Source: Corynebacterium stationis
GTDB taxonomy: Bacteria > Actinomycetota > Actinomycetes > Mycobacteriales > Mycobacteriaceae
NCBI RefSeq assembly: GCF_001941345.1
Contig: NZ_CP009251.1
Coordinates: forward strand, 124,001-188,000
Direction: 5' to 3'
Length of the DNA: 64,000 nt
Shown here piece after piece: positions 1 through 7,862 of the stretch. The position numbers and the translations under genes are program-made. The stretch's first letter is position 1, and each line of letters begins with the position of its first letter. The notes under the pieces are model-generated. The model saw nothing but the letters and a program-made list of their open reading frames with translations. It did no database searches and was not told the origin of the DNA.

Positions 1-2
1 GC

Positions 3-344
3 GTTGAAGTGGGATTTGCACCGATCGAAGACGGCGGTGGACCACTGACTGTAAAAGCACTGCGGGATGGTGATATTCAATTGGCAATCATCTACACCGC
101 TGATCCGTCCATTGAATCCAACAACTTGGTGTCGCTGGAAGACACCAAGGGCTTATTCTTGTCCTCTAACGTGGTGCCGCTGGCCAGCGACAAAGTAGAT
201 GACAAGGCGGCTGAAGTTATCAATGAAGTCTCCGCCGCGATGAGTCCCGAAGACCTGGTTTCTTTGAATAATCGTAGCGTCACCGAGCAGTTGCCCGCCG
301 CGGAGATTGCCAAAGACTGGCTGGAAGAAAAGGGCCTGGTGTAG
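3..344 (+). CDS. Osmoprotectant-type ABC transporter substrate-binding protein (C-terminal part)
   Basis: The reading frame is open from the left edge, so only the last ~113 residues are present. The segment carries the pattern typical of quaternary-amine (OpuBC/ProX-like) binding proteins: a GPLTVKAL-type helix, then a DIQLAIIYTADPSI segment followed by a 'L..L.D.KG.F' strand, ending in a C-terminal helix. Such proteins capture glycine betaine, choline or related solutes outside the membrane and deliver them to an ABC importer. The permease and ATPase genes would lie to the left, outside the window. The exact solute cannot be told. The next gene starts only 2 nt after its stop codon, suggesting co-transcription. 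Confidence 0.75.
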   Translation, partial: VEVGFAPIEDGGGPLTVKALRDGDIQLAIIYTADPSIESNNLVSLEDTKGLFLSSNVVPLASDKVDDKAAEVINEVSAAMSPEDLVSLNNRSVTEQLPAAEIAKDWLEEKGLV

Positions 345-346
345 TC

Positions 347-1104
347 ATGCCGGAGAAAGCCGCACACGTCATCCTTGTCCCGGGTGCCTGGATGGGCGGC
401 TGGATCTGGGAGCCGACGTGCAGTGGCTAAGTGCCCGCGACATTGATGCGGAAACGATGACCCTTCGCGGCCTTGAACCCGGGTGCTCTGATGCCGATAT
501 TGCGCGCGTGAGTCTCGAGGACCACGTGCAGCAGCTTGTCGATGTCATTGAGCAGACCCGCGCCGACAAAGTCATTTTGGTGGCGCATTCCTATTCTGGG
601 GTGGTGGTGGCAGCGGCAGCCGACCGGCTGGGTTCCCAGGTCTCCGGCATCATTCACATCGGCGCTTTCTTGCCTGTCGATGCCCACGCGCTCCTCGATA
701 ACTGGGATGATACCGATGATGAACGCGCGCAAGAAAAAGCAGATATCGAGGCCGCCGGTAACCTGTGGCTTGTGCCCACGCGTGAGATGCTCGACTACGT
801 TGACGACCTCACCGATGCCGACCGCGACTACCTAGCTTCGAAATTCACGACGCACCCTGGCCGAACGGTCCTTGATGCAGCGCACCTATCGTCGCCAGTG
901 GAAGAACAGCTCACGACTTATGTCGCGCTGTCTTTGAAGGATGATTTCGATACCGCCTGGGAGGATGCTCCCGCCGTTGCCAGATCAGCTGCCACCTGGC
1001 AGCGCCGCAGCTTAGTGAGCGGCCACTGGCCGATGGTCTCCGACTTCGACGAGACCGTCACGCTCATTGAAGAAGAAATCCGCCATTATGGGAGTTCCGC
1101 TTAG
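347..1104 (+). pseudogene. Alpha/beta hydrolase, interrupted by a one-base frameshift
   Basis: An ATG at 347 opens a frame with a typical alpha/beta-hydrolase start (strand HVILVPG followed by the oxyanion region GAWMGGWIWEP), but it stops at 428-430 after 27 codons. The rest of the protein continues in the next frame from about 415 (QWLSARDIDAETMTLRGL...), with the nucleophile elbow GHS-like motif AHSYSG and a C-terminal catalytic His in SGHWPM. Restoring one base near 411-420 would give a single protein of about 252 residues. The stop overlaps the convergent GNAT gene by 4 nt. Either a recent pseudogene or a sequencing error; substrate unknown. Confidence 0.8.
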
Positions 1105-1619
1105 AAACGTTTCACCAAAACGTAGTGGCCTTCGCGCTCACCGACTTGTTCAAACCCTAAGTGGAAATACAGGCGGTGAGCGCGTTCATTTGCCGCGGCT
1201 ACTGACAGGGAAATACCGGGAGCGCCCATCTGGCGGGCGAGTTCCGTCGCGGCCTCCAACAACGCGGTTCCGATTCCCTCACCCTTGTAGCGGTTTTCCA
1301 CCGCCAAGGCGAGCTCGGGGATACCTTCTTCGACGTGGCCGAAACCGTGGAATTCACCGCTACCCCAGTTCAACCACACGCCACCAGCGGGGATGTGCCC
1401 GCGCCAAGCGATGAATCCGCCTTTCTCTTCCGTCCAGTTCTGCAGATAATAAATCCAGTCGCGGTCAAAATCTGCGGTGACCTCACCAAGTTCGTCACCG
1501 AAGGTATCGGTCAGGAAATTTAATCGCGACAGGTACGTGCGGTCTGATTCGGTGGCGACGATCAGGACCAAGTCATCTTCTGAACTGCTGTCTGGACTGC
1601 TCTCGGGAGTGGAATTCAT
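1101..1619 (-). CDS. GNAT-family N-acetyltransferase
   Basis: This 172-residue protein transfers an acyl group, normally acetyl from acetyl-CoA, to an unknown amine. The GNAT acetyl-CoA-binding signature is visible as ENRYKGEGIGTALLEAA (V/I-x-x-x-x-Q/R-x-x-G-x-G/A type, here R-x-x-G-x-G), followed by a strand SLSV..ANERAHRLYFHLGFE, which is the classical motif B region. I chose the ATG at 1619 because a good -10 box (TAAAAT) lies exactly 7 nt before it, fitting a leaderless mRNA; longer frames to 1700 run into the upstream gene. An in-frame ATG at 1628 is the alternative. Target molecule not identifiable. Confidence 0.8.
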   Translation of the reverse strand: MNSTPESSPDSSSEDDLVLIVATESDRTYLSRLNFLTDTFGDELGEVTADFDRDWIYYLQNWTEEKGGFIAWRGHIPAGGVWLNWGSGEFHGFGHVEEGIPELALAVENRYKGEGIGTALLEAATELARQMGAPGISLSVAAANERAHRLYFHLGFEQVGEREGHYVLVKRF

Positions 1620-1644
1620 GCGCACCATTTTATCGTGCACGTAC

Positions 1645-3468
1645 CTACTTGCCGTGCTCCCATTGGGCATACGCGCGAGCGTAGTGCCCGTCGAGGGCAA
1701 TGAGTGATTCGTGGTCGCCGTCTTCGATGATTTCGCCGGCTTCCATAACTAGGATGCGGTCGGCGACGCGGGCTTGATCGAGTCGGTGCGCCACGACCAA
1801 GGTGGTGCGGCCGCGGGCGACAGCGCGCGCGGCGGACTCCAAGGCCTCGGCGTGCTCGCTACCTGCTTCGGAGGTTGCCTCATCCATGATCAGCACCGGG
1901 GGCTGGCGCAAAAACATGCGTGCCAAGGAGATCTGTTGGGCTACCTCGGCGCCGACCTCGGGGTTTCCGGCACCGATTTCGGTATTCAGCCCCTTCGGCA
2001 GCCAGCGATCCCAGGCCGGAGTGCCGTGGCGCAGGCCGACGGTGGAAAGTGCGGTGAGCAGTTCATTATCGCTGGCATCGGGTTTGGCCAGCAGCAAATC
2101 ATTGCGCAAGGTGCCTGAAAATAGGTGCACGTCTTGGGTAATCAACGCGACGTGCTGACTGATCCAGACATTGGGAACCGTGGCGGTATCTGTGCCATCG
2201 ACAATCATCTTGCCGGCAGTGGGATATTGCAAGCCCGCGACCAAAGCAGCCAAAGTCGACTTACCAGCACCCGATGTACCGACCAGCGCGGTGGTGGTGC
2301 CGGCCTTGAGGGTGACGGAGACATCGGAAAGCACGTGCGCGCCGCCGGGGTAGGCATAGTCCAAGCTTTTAATCTCTACCGTGGGCTGGGGTTTTACGGT
2401 GGGAAGCTCGGTATCGGCGACGATGTCATCGTCAGCAATCTTGCCCAGCGCAACAGCGCGGCCCAAAGCAGTTAACGCGTGCTGGATATCGCCAGCGGAA
2501 AAGAGCAGGGTAAATACGTGCATCTCCAAGCGCATGACCAATAACACCGCGGTAGCGGCCTCACCCACGCTCAACCAGTTGGCGGATACCATCGGCATGG
2601 ACATCACCAAAGAACCCAAGAGCAAAAAGCCAAAAGCGATGCTGCCTTGACCCATGATGCGGTTAAACAGCGGCAACCTATCGCCCCAGGCCTGCACCGT
2701 TTCCCAGGAAACATAATCCATGCGGCGATGTGCCCAGCGCATCAGGCGGAATTGTCGCAGGGTCTCAAGCGCGCGGATGCTATCGAGCAACACATTATTG
2801 CGCTTAGCTTCTACCGCGGAGACCACGTTGGTTACCGCAGGCACATCGCGGATGACCTGCTTAATCCACGGCCACATGATGATTGCAGTAACAATCATCA
2901 ACACTAAATACGCCGGGTGAATCAAGACCAACGTCACCGCGGTAACGGGGATAAAAACCAAGGTGACAATCAACCGGTCACCAGTATGGCTAATGGTAGA
3001 AACCGTCGTATCAATATCTTTGGACAACCGCGTAATCACATTGCCGGTACCCAGCTCCAAAATACGTGGCACGGGCGCGCGCATCACGGCATCGAGAGCC
3101 GTTTTGCGCAGGTCGATGCTCAACCGACGCGTTGCCGTATTGATCAAAAAGAGGTTGAGCGCGCGCCCGATGGTTTCGATGACTAAAGCAATGGCGAAGA
3201 TGATCATCGCTAAGCTCACGGCGTCTTTCCCGGAACCTAAAATAGTGCTGCTGCCACCGGAGATGAGATCGACAATCGAGCCAATCACCGTTGCGCCGAT
3301 ATTCATCGCAGCGGCCGCGGTGATAATCGAAGCCAGAGTGAAAATGACTTGGTAGCGCTTCGGTGCCGAAGGCAAAGCCTTAATGAAATTCCAGATTTCT
3401 TTGCCACCGGCAGGAGCCAGCGCATCAGCTTGGCGCACCACGGGTTTAGATTGTGCAGGTTTTGTCAT
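1645..3468 (-). CDS. ABC exporter half-transporter, ATP-binding/permease (catalytic-site Walker A partner)
   Basis: A 607-residue half-transporter: residues ~35-335 form the six-helix exporter membrane domain and ~360-600 the nucleotide-binding domain. Walker A is intact (GTSGAGKS, 397-404), Q-loop ITQD near 445, Walker B LIMDE (526-530) and switch His in VVAHRL (561). The ABC signature is not LSGGQ: the place is taken by a VGAEVAQQ stretch near 505-512. The partner gene upstream overlaps by 4 nt (ATGA), so the two are translated together and very likely form a heterodimer. The transported compound is unknown; siderophore, lipid or peptide export are all possible. Confidence 0.88.
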   Translation of the reverse strand: MTKPAQSKPVVRQADALAPAGGKEIWNFIKALPSAPKRYQVIFTLASIITAAAAMNIGATVIGSIVDLISGGSSTILGSGKDAVSLAMIIFAIALVIETIGRALNLFLINTATRRLSIDLRKTALDAVMRAPVPRILELGTGNVITRLSKDIDTTVSTISHTGDRLIVTLVFIPVTAVTLVLIHPAYLVLMIVTAIIMWPWIKQVIRDVPAVTNVVSAVEAKRNNVLLDSIRALETLRQFRLMRWAHRRMDYVSWETVQAWGDRLPLFNRIMGQGSIAFGFLLLGSLVMSMPMVSANWLSVGEAATAVLLVMRLEMHVFTLLFSAGDIQHALTALGRAVALGKIADDDIVADTELPTVKPQPTVEIKSLDYAYPGGAHVLSDVSVTLKAGTTTALVGTSGAGKSTLAALVAGLQYPTAGKMIVDGTDTATVPNVWISQHVALITQDVHLFSGTLRNDLLLAKPDASDNELLTALSTVGLRHGTPAWDRWLPKGLNTEIGAGNPEVGAEVAQQISLARMFLRQPPVLIMDEATSEAGSEHAEALESAARAVARGRTTLVVAHRLDQARVADRILVMEAGEIIEDGDHESLIALDGHYARAYAQWEHGK

Positions 3469-5069
3469 CGTGTCACCACCTCATCAGCGACCGCTGCCCA
3501 GGACGGTGAGGAAGAAATCACGATGGTCATGCGCCCTGCACGCAAACTAGCCACGCGCCGGGCCACGGTTGCCAGCGTGATGGAATCTAATCCCGTGGTC
3601 GGTTCATCCAGCACCAGTACCTGTGGGTCATAGGCGAGTGCGCGCGCTAAAGCCACGCGTTGGCGCTGGCCGCCAGACAAGTTCAGCCCGGCCTCACCAA
3701 TGCCCGTGGTAGGTAATTCACCATCCTCGCCAAAGCCGCCAAGTCGAGTGACAATATCGTGGCAGGCCGCGGCATCGAGTGCCTCATGGACCTGTTCTAG
3801 CGAGAAGCTTCCTTCGGGGTTGATATTATCCGCCAAGGTTCCTTCCAAAACCGATACTTGGTGCGGTGGGCACAGCGCGCCCATGGAGCCGAGCAGTTTA
3901 ATATCCTCCGCAATGCGGTGCCGGCCGTCAACCGTCGTCGGCTGCCATACCGTTAGCCCCTTATCCAGGTTGAATGCCGTAGCAATAGAATCCGTGTTGC
4001 TACCTGTGGAATTGGCGGGGATGGGTTGCGGCTGGAGGTCATCGACAAGCGATGCGATACGCTGCGTCGATGCCAAAGCCCGGGCATAGAACTGGGTGAG
4101 AAAGCCCAGCGCATAGCCTGTCGATGTCAACGCCGGCGGCACCAACATCACGATAGTCATCAGCGCACCGGTGGAAATTTCCCCGGCATAAGTCTGCGTG
4201 ATGGCATATAACACCAGCGCAATCGCCCACATGGTGGGAACCAGCTGGCGCACAAGCGTCGTCCACGACAGCGTGCGGACCTCTTTGAGCATCGAATCCA
4301 GCGCTGCCTGCGACACCTTGGCGAAACGCTGCGACACGATATCGCCGGCACCTAAGCCTTTGACCACGCGGTTGCCCTGGGCGGCATCGGTGGCCAAGCT
4401 AAGCGCGATATTGTCATTCGCACGGCGCGAAGCTGTGACTTTGGTCAGCGACTTGGCCGTGAAATAGGAAACCAGCATGGTCAACGCGACGCCGACAGGC
4501 AAGGCCGTGGCGACAACCGGCGAGGACGGCGCGATGACGATGACGGCACCAACGACATAGCCCAACATCATGACGGGGAAGTTGAGGATTTCTTTCAACT
4601 GCCCAATGTTGTTGCTGTCCTCATCCATGGTGTTAAGCAGCCGGCCGGGGTTAAGCCCCTGGGTGCGGCTGCGCAGCAGTCGTTGCAATAGTCCTAGGCG
4701 CAAATCATGCGTGGTGCGCGCGGTGCCCACTTCTGTAAAGGCATCCGCGGTGGACTCGGCGACCCACTGAAACCACAACAACAAGATGGTCAGCAAGACT
4801 GGCACGAGAAGCGATGCCCAGGTTAGTTCCCGAAAGACATTTTCAGTGGCGTAGCCAATCACCGCTGACACCGCCGCGCCGACGGGGGCAGAAAGCCCCA
4901 TGCTTAGCAGCGTCATCCACACGCTGGTGGGATGCATCCCTAGAAGGGAAAGGCTTGCGCGCACGGGGCTGTCCCACCGCGTGGCGTTGATGTCGTAGGA
5001 GCTCGGCGGTGAATCCTCCGGCACATACCACGCCCACGTTCGCATCCGTGGGTACTTCGGTGCACTCAT
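3465..5069 (-). CDS. ABC exporter half-transporter lacking Walker A
   Basis: This 534-residue protein has an exporter-type membrane domain (about residues 45-335) and a shortened nucleotide-binding domain. The signature LSGGQRQR (464-468) and Walker B VLVLDEP (484-490) are perfect, but no GxxGxGKS/T occurs between the membrane domain and the signature; the region 371-405 is too short to hold it. The switch histidine is also replaced (VISSSPSW). Together with the downstream partner, which has Walker A but no signature, only one complete ATP site can be assembled. ATG at 5069 is used; upstream Shine-Dalgarno is weak. First gene of the two-gene operon. Confidence 0.87.
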   Translation of the reverse strand: MSAPKYPRMRTWAWYVPEDSPPSSYDINATRWDSPVRASLSLLGMHPTSVWMTLLSMGLSAPVGAAVSAVIGYATENVFRELTWASLLVPVLLTILLLWFQWVAESTADAFTEVGTARTTHDLRLGLLQRLLRSRTQGLNPGRLLNTMDEDSNNIGQLKEILNFPVMMLGYVVGAVIVIAPSSPVVATALPVGVALTMLVSYFTAKSLTKVTASRRANDNIALSLATDAAQGNRVVKGLGAGDIVSQRFAKVSQAALDSMLKEVRTLSWTTLVRQLVPTMWAIALVLYAITQTYAGEISTGALMTIVMLVPPALTSTGYALGFLTQFYARALASTQRIASLVDDLQPQPIPANSTGSNTDSIATAFNLDKGLTVWQPTTVDGRHRIAEDIKLLGSMGALCPPHQVSVLEGTLADNINPEGSFSLEQVHEALDAAACHDIVTRLGGFGEDGELPTTGIGEAGLNLSGGQRQRVALARALAYDPQVLVLDEPTTGLDSITLATVARRVASLRAGRMTIVISSSPSWAAVADEVVTR

Positions 5070-5133
5070 GGTGCTTTAGTCTAGGCCTTTGGCCGACGAT
5101 ACACAGCAAAATTTCTGCTGCGAAATGCACTAA

Positions 5134-5337
5134 TTAGTGCATGGTGTAGCGCTCTACATCGGCGCCATTAAAGACCTGCTCATAGCCATCAGAGTCGACG
5201 GAACGGAAATCGCTAGAGTTCTCAATAGCTTCCCGGAGCAAATCAAGACGAGCAGAGCTGTCTCCAATTACCGCGCCGGCTGGGAAGTAGTGAGTTTTTC
5301 CATTCTTGAGGTTGACGGTAAGTGTTTCGTAGCTCAT
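5134..5337 (-). CDS. Small protein of unknown function (67 aa)
   Basis: A 67-residue acidic soluble protein starting MSYETLTVNL. The ATG at 5337 is preceded by a clear GGAGG about 11 nt upstream; the open frame extends further (to 5409) but that part looks like leader sequence. It contains a 'NGKTHYFPAG' turn, then GDSSARLDLLREAIE helix and a final strand with D..GYE..F...DVERY, a compact alpha/beta arrangement. No family recognised. It lies between the ABC operon and the coiled-coil protein on the same strand, with 64 nt to the ABC start. A chance frame remains possible. Confidence 0.55.
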   Translation of the reverse strand: MSYETLTVNLKNGKTHYFPAGAVIGDSSARLDLLREAIENSSDFRSVDSDGYEQVFNGADVERYTMH

Positions 5338-5547
5338 TGAAATCGCAGCCTCCAACTGGGCAAGGAACGTGGCGTAAAAAAGAAAACCGATTAACCCCAC
5401 GGAAAGCAACCATGACGCTAATGCAGTTATAGGGTTCTATCACGACTTTTAGAAGTGTTTGGCATAATTGAACCAGCGGCCGACACCAACTGCAATCAAG
5501 TGGGATCTACATTACGTTTGGCCCACCCCCAAAATGGCGATCAACCA
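5338..5547. other. Non-coding stretch upstream of the small protein
   Basis: No convincing gene. It holds the ribosome binding site of the 67-aa gene at its left end. A GTGGGATC octamer near 5500 recurs near 5579 on the other side of the palindrome at 5548-5573. I see no other structure here. Confidence 0.4.
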
Positions 5548-5573
5548 GCGCATCTCAAGCAGCTGAGATGCGC
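5548..5573. repeat. Perfect 10-bp palindrome with 6-nt loop
   Basis: GCGCATCTCA and its exact complement TGAGATGCGC are separated by AGCAGC. No T-run follows on either strand, so it is not a standard terminator. It could be an operator or an RNA hairpin; it lies in the gap between two leftward genes. Confidence 0.45.
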
Positions 5574-5623
5574 GAAAGGTGGGATCCGGGTGGGGAGGGT
5601 GTGCGGTGTAGTTAAAAAGAAGA

Positions 5624-5647
5624 ACGCCCCAGGAAAACCTGGGGCGT
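5624..5647 (-). terminator. Rho-independent terminator of the coiled-coil membrane protein gene
   Basis: A perfect 10-bp inverted repeat, ACGCCCCAGG / CCTGGGGCGT, with a 4-nt loop. Read leftward it is followed by a T-rich tail (TTCTTCTTTTT). It lies 26 nt after the stop of the gene at 5673-6578. Confidence 0.85.
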
Positions 5648-5672
5648 AAATCTTCGCGCGGAAGGCTAGGTG

Positions 5673-6578
5673 CTACTTCTCGTCGCCTTCGAGGCGGTGC
5701 TTGCCTTCGTCCTCGGAGTCATCGGTAACGCGCGTGGTGTCGATGTCTGAAGCTTCGGCGCTCTCGGCCCCTTCGGTGCCATTCGCTTCGGTTTCGGATT
5801 CGGCCTGTTCGCGGTGCGCGGCAAGCTGCTCTTCTAAAGAGTTGAGCAATTCCTCATCGCGATCTTCGGCACCTTCTTCGGCCAGGTTGCCGGCTACCTT
5901 GGTAGCGCCGGAGACAGGAGCGCCTTCCTTGACGTCATCTTCGGTGGTGGAGGTGTAGACCAAAGTGGAGCCGGTTGCGTCTGGCTCGGACTTATCGGCG
6001 AAGTCTTCCACGCGCGGTGGAACCTCACCCGGGGTGTCGTTGCGGCGCAGGAGGTAGTAGACACCGCCGAGAACCGCAGCGATCAAAGCGAGGATGCCGG
6101 CGATGGAGAAGAAAGACTTGGTTTTCGACTTCTTCTCTTTGCCCAGCTTCTTATTCAATTTCTTCGTGTTCTTATTCGCGGTCTTTTCCAGCTGCTTGCG
6201 TTTGGCTTGCGCCGCCTTGGTGGCCTGGTTGCGTGCCTTCTTACGCGTTGAGCGGGTGGCCTTTTCTGCGCGGTCGCCGAAGTCGGAAGCGGCGGAGACC
6301 AAGCGTTCGCTGGCCTCTTCGCCACGGGAGCTAAATTCCGCCAAAGCGCGCTCGATGCGGTCGTGCGCTGCCTTGGTTACGGCACCGGCCTGCTTGCGGG
6401 CTTCGGAAAAGTTGGATTCCGCGTCATCGCTGAAGTTATCCGCGTTTTCTTTAACGTTGGAGGCTGCCTCTTCTAAAGCAGAGTAGGCCTGCGCCGCCTT
6501 TTCTTTGCGGTATTTGTTGAACTGGCCCCACAACGAGGATGCGACCTTCAACGCTTGTTGCGCTGCGATGGGATTCAT
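5673..6578 (-). CDS. Coiled-coil single-pass membrane protein, function unknown
   Basis: A 301-residue protein in three parts. Residues ~1-150 are Ala/Lys/Glu-rich and predicted to be long coiled coil, ending in a strongly basic stretch (KKLNKKLGKEKKSKTK, ~140-155). One hydrophobic helix follows (SIAGILALIAAVLGGVYYLL, ~158-177). Residues ~180-301 are acidic and low in complexity. The basic-then-membrane order suggests the N-terminal part stays in the cytoplasm. A good AGGAG-type site precedes the ATG. It is monocistronic, with its own terminator, and divergent from metF. Apolipoprotein-like/late-embryogenesis-like repeats are superficially similar but I do not assign a family. Confidence 0.8.
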   Translation of the reverse strand: MNPIAAQQALKVASSLWGQFNKYRKEKAAQAYSALEEAASNVKENADNFSDDAESNFSEARKQAGAVTKAAHDRIERALAEFSSRGEEASERLVSAASDFGDRAEKATRSTRKKARNQATKAAQAKRKQLEKTANKNTKKLNKKLGKEKKSKTKSFFSIAGILALIAAVLGGVYYLLRRNDTPGEVPPRVEDFADKSEPDATGSTLVYTSTTEDDVKEGAPVSGATKVAGNLAEEGAEDRDEELLNSLEEQLAAHREQAESETEANGTEGAESAEASDIDTTRVTDDSEDEGKHRLEGDEK

Positions 6579-6712
6579 ATCCTTCTAACTCCTTTACTTC
6601 CAGCGAATTCTTTAATCGTGGTCTCTTCCACTACTTAGATACCCACAGTAGTTGTCTTTGTCATGGCTGTGGGGTCAAAACACAATAAATTCTTTACCCC
6701 CAAGCCCCAAAA

Positions 6713-6842
6713 TAGACAGCTTGGTATATTTTGCGCAGATTTTATTCATGCTGGTTTGGGGCATTTTGCAAGGCAGCGCAATTTCAAAGGTAACACCATT
6801 AAAAACACCTAGTGCAAAAAGTGAACAGCTTGGTACATTTTG
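6713..6842 (+). promoter_or_regulatory. Two McbR-like operator repeats upstream of metF
   Basis: The 18-nt word ACAGCTTGGTAYATTTTG occurs at 6716-6733 and again at 6825-6842. The first copy sits in TAGAC-N6-GTATA (6713-6728), nine of ten bases of the TAGAC-N6-GTCTA motif known for McbR, the corynebacterial repressor of sulfur-amino-acid genes. The second copy is TGAAC-N6-GTACA (6822-6837). A partial third copy lies near 6750-6769. A TATATT -10-like hexamer lies inside the first copy. Likely controls metF-metE; binding is inferred. Confidence 0.6.
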
Positions 6843-6878
6843 GGTACTTGCACATCAACTACCAGCACAGGAGGAATC

Positions 6879-7853
6879 ATGGTGCCACGCATGTCAGCAT
6901 CTGCGCCGCTCGATTATCTTGAGCTGGACCCTGCCGGACACCCACGTGTGGAAAACAAAGAGCAGGCTTTTTCCCGTACCGCTTTGTCTTTTGAAGTCAT
7001 CCCCCGGCGGCATGACGCAGACCAAGCAAAAATCGCGAACCTACTTCAGGTACTGGGAAGCTATAACCCGGACTACATCGCGGTAACTAGTTCCAAGCGT
7101 TCGGGATGGTTAGAAGGAACCGCGAAGTTCATTGAGCAGATTTCTTCCACCACCACCATGCGGCCTTTGGCGCACTTGGCCTGCACGGCAGGGGACAAGC
7201 GCGAGCTCATTAGCTGGATCAACGTGCTTGTCGATGCCGGGGTGCGCGGTTTCCTAGCCCTTCGCGGCGACTTGGAGCCCGGGCAAACCAGTCTTCCAGA
7301 AGGCTACTTGCAGCACGGGGATGAACTCGTGCGGCTTATCCGCCAACTAGAAGGGGAGCAGGCAGCACGCTTTGCCGCAGGTCGACTCGCCGTCGCGGTG
7401 GCGTGTTACCCCAATGGCCACGCAGAATCAGCAAATGACGATGAAGATTTCGATGTCTTATTGTCCAAACAGCGATCGGGTGCAGATTTGGCTATCACCC
7501 AGCTGTTTTTCGATGCCGAAGACTACCTAAAATTCGCGCAACGCGCCCAGCTGGCGGGCGCCAAGATGCCGCTGATTCCGGGAATCATGCCGATCACTTC
7601 GCTCAAACGAGCCCAGCGAATGGGCGAGTTGTCGGGGCTTAAGGTGCCGCCAAAGCTCATCGACAAGCTCTCGCGTGCCCGCAGCCCGGATGAGGAATAT
7701 GCCATCGGCATGGCACACACCGTGGAACTTGCCCAGGCAGTTATCGCGGCGGGCGCCGGCTGTTTGCACATCTACACCCACAACAATGCAGATATCACCC
7801 AAGAATTACTGACTGCGATTGGCATTACGGCCAATAGCACCATCAAAAGCTAA
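6879..7853 (+). CDS. metF: Methylenetetrahydrofolate reductase
   Basis: MetF reduces 5,10-methylene-THF to 5-methyl-THF, using FAD, to supply the methyl group for methionine synthesis. The 324-residue product shows the TIM-barrel landmarks: SFEVIPRR near the N-terminus (catalytic Glu position), HLACTAGDK, ALRGD, QLFFDAEDYLKF and IPGIMP. An AGGAGG site at 6869-6874 lies just before the ATG at 6879; the spacing of 4 nt is short, and GTG at 6882 or ATG at 6891 are alternatives. metE follows 9 nt downstream, so the two form an operon making and using the same methyl donor. Expected to be methionine-repressed through the upstream repeats. Confidence 0.92.
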   Translation: MVPRMSASAPLDYLELDPAGHPRVENKEQAFSRTALSFEVIPRRHDADQAKIANLLQVLGSYNPDYIAVTSSKRSGWLEGTAKFIEQISSTTTMRPLAHLACTAGDKRELISWINVLVDAGVRGFLALRGDLEPGQTSLPEGYLQHGDELVRLIRQLEGEQAARFAAGRLAVAVACYPNGHAESANDDEDFDVLLSKQRSGADLAITQLFFDAEDYLKFAQRAQLAGAKMPLIPGIMPITSLKRAQRMGELSGLKVPPKLIDKLSRARSPDEEYAIGMAHTVELAQAVIAAGAGCLHIYTHNNADITQELLTAIGITANSTIKS

Positions 7854-7862
7854 GGAAAGCAT

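Noticed and set aside
6579..6878. Cobalamin riboswitch upstream of metF-metE
   Set aside because: The conserved B12-box type sequence is not seen; the direct repeats fit a protein operator better.
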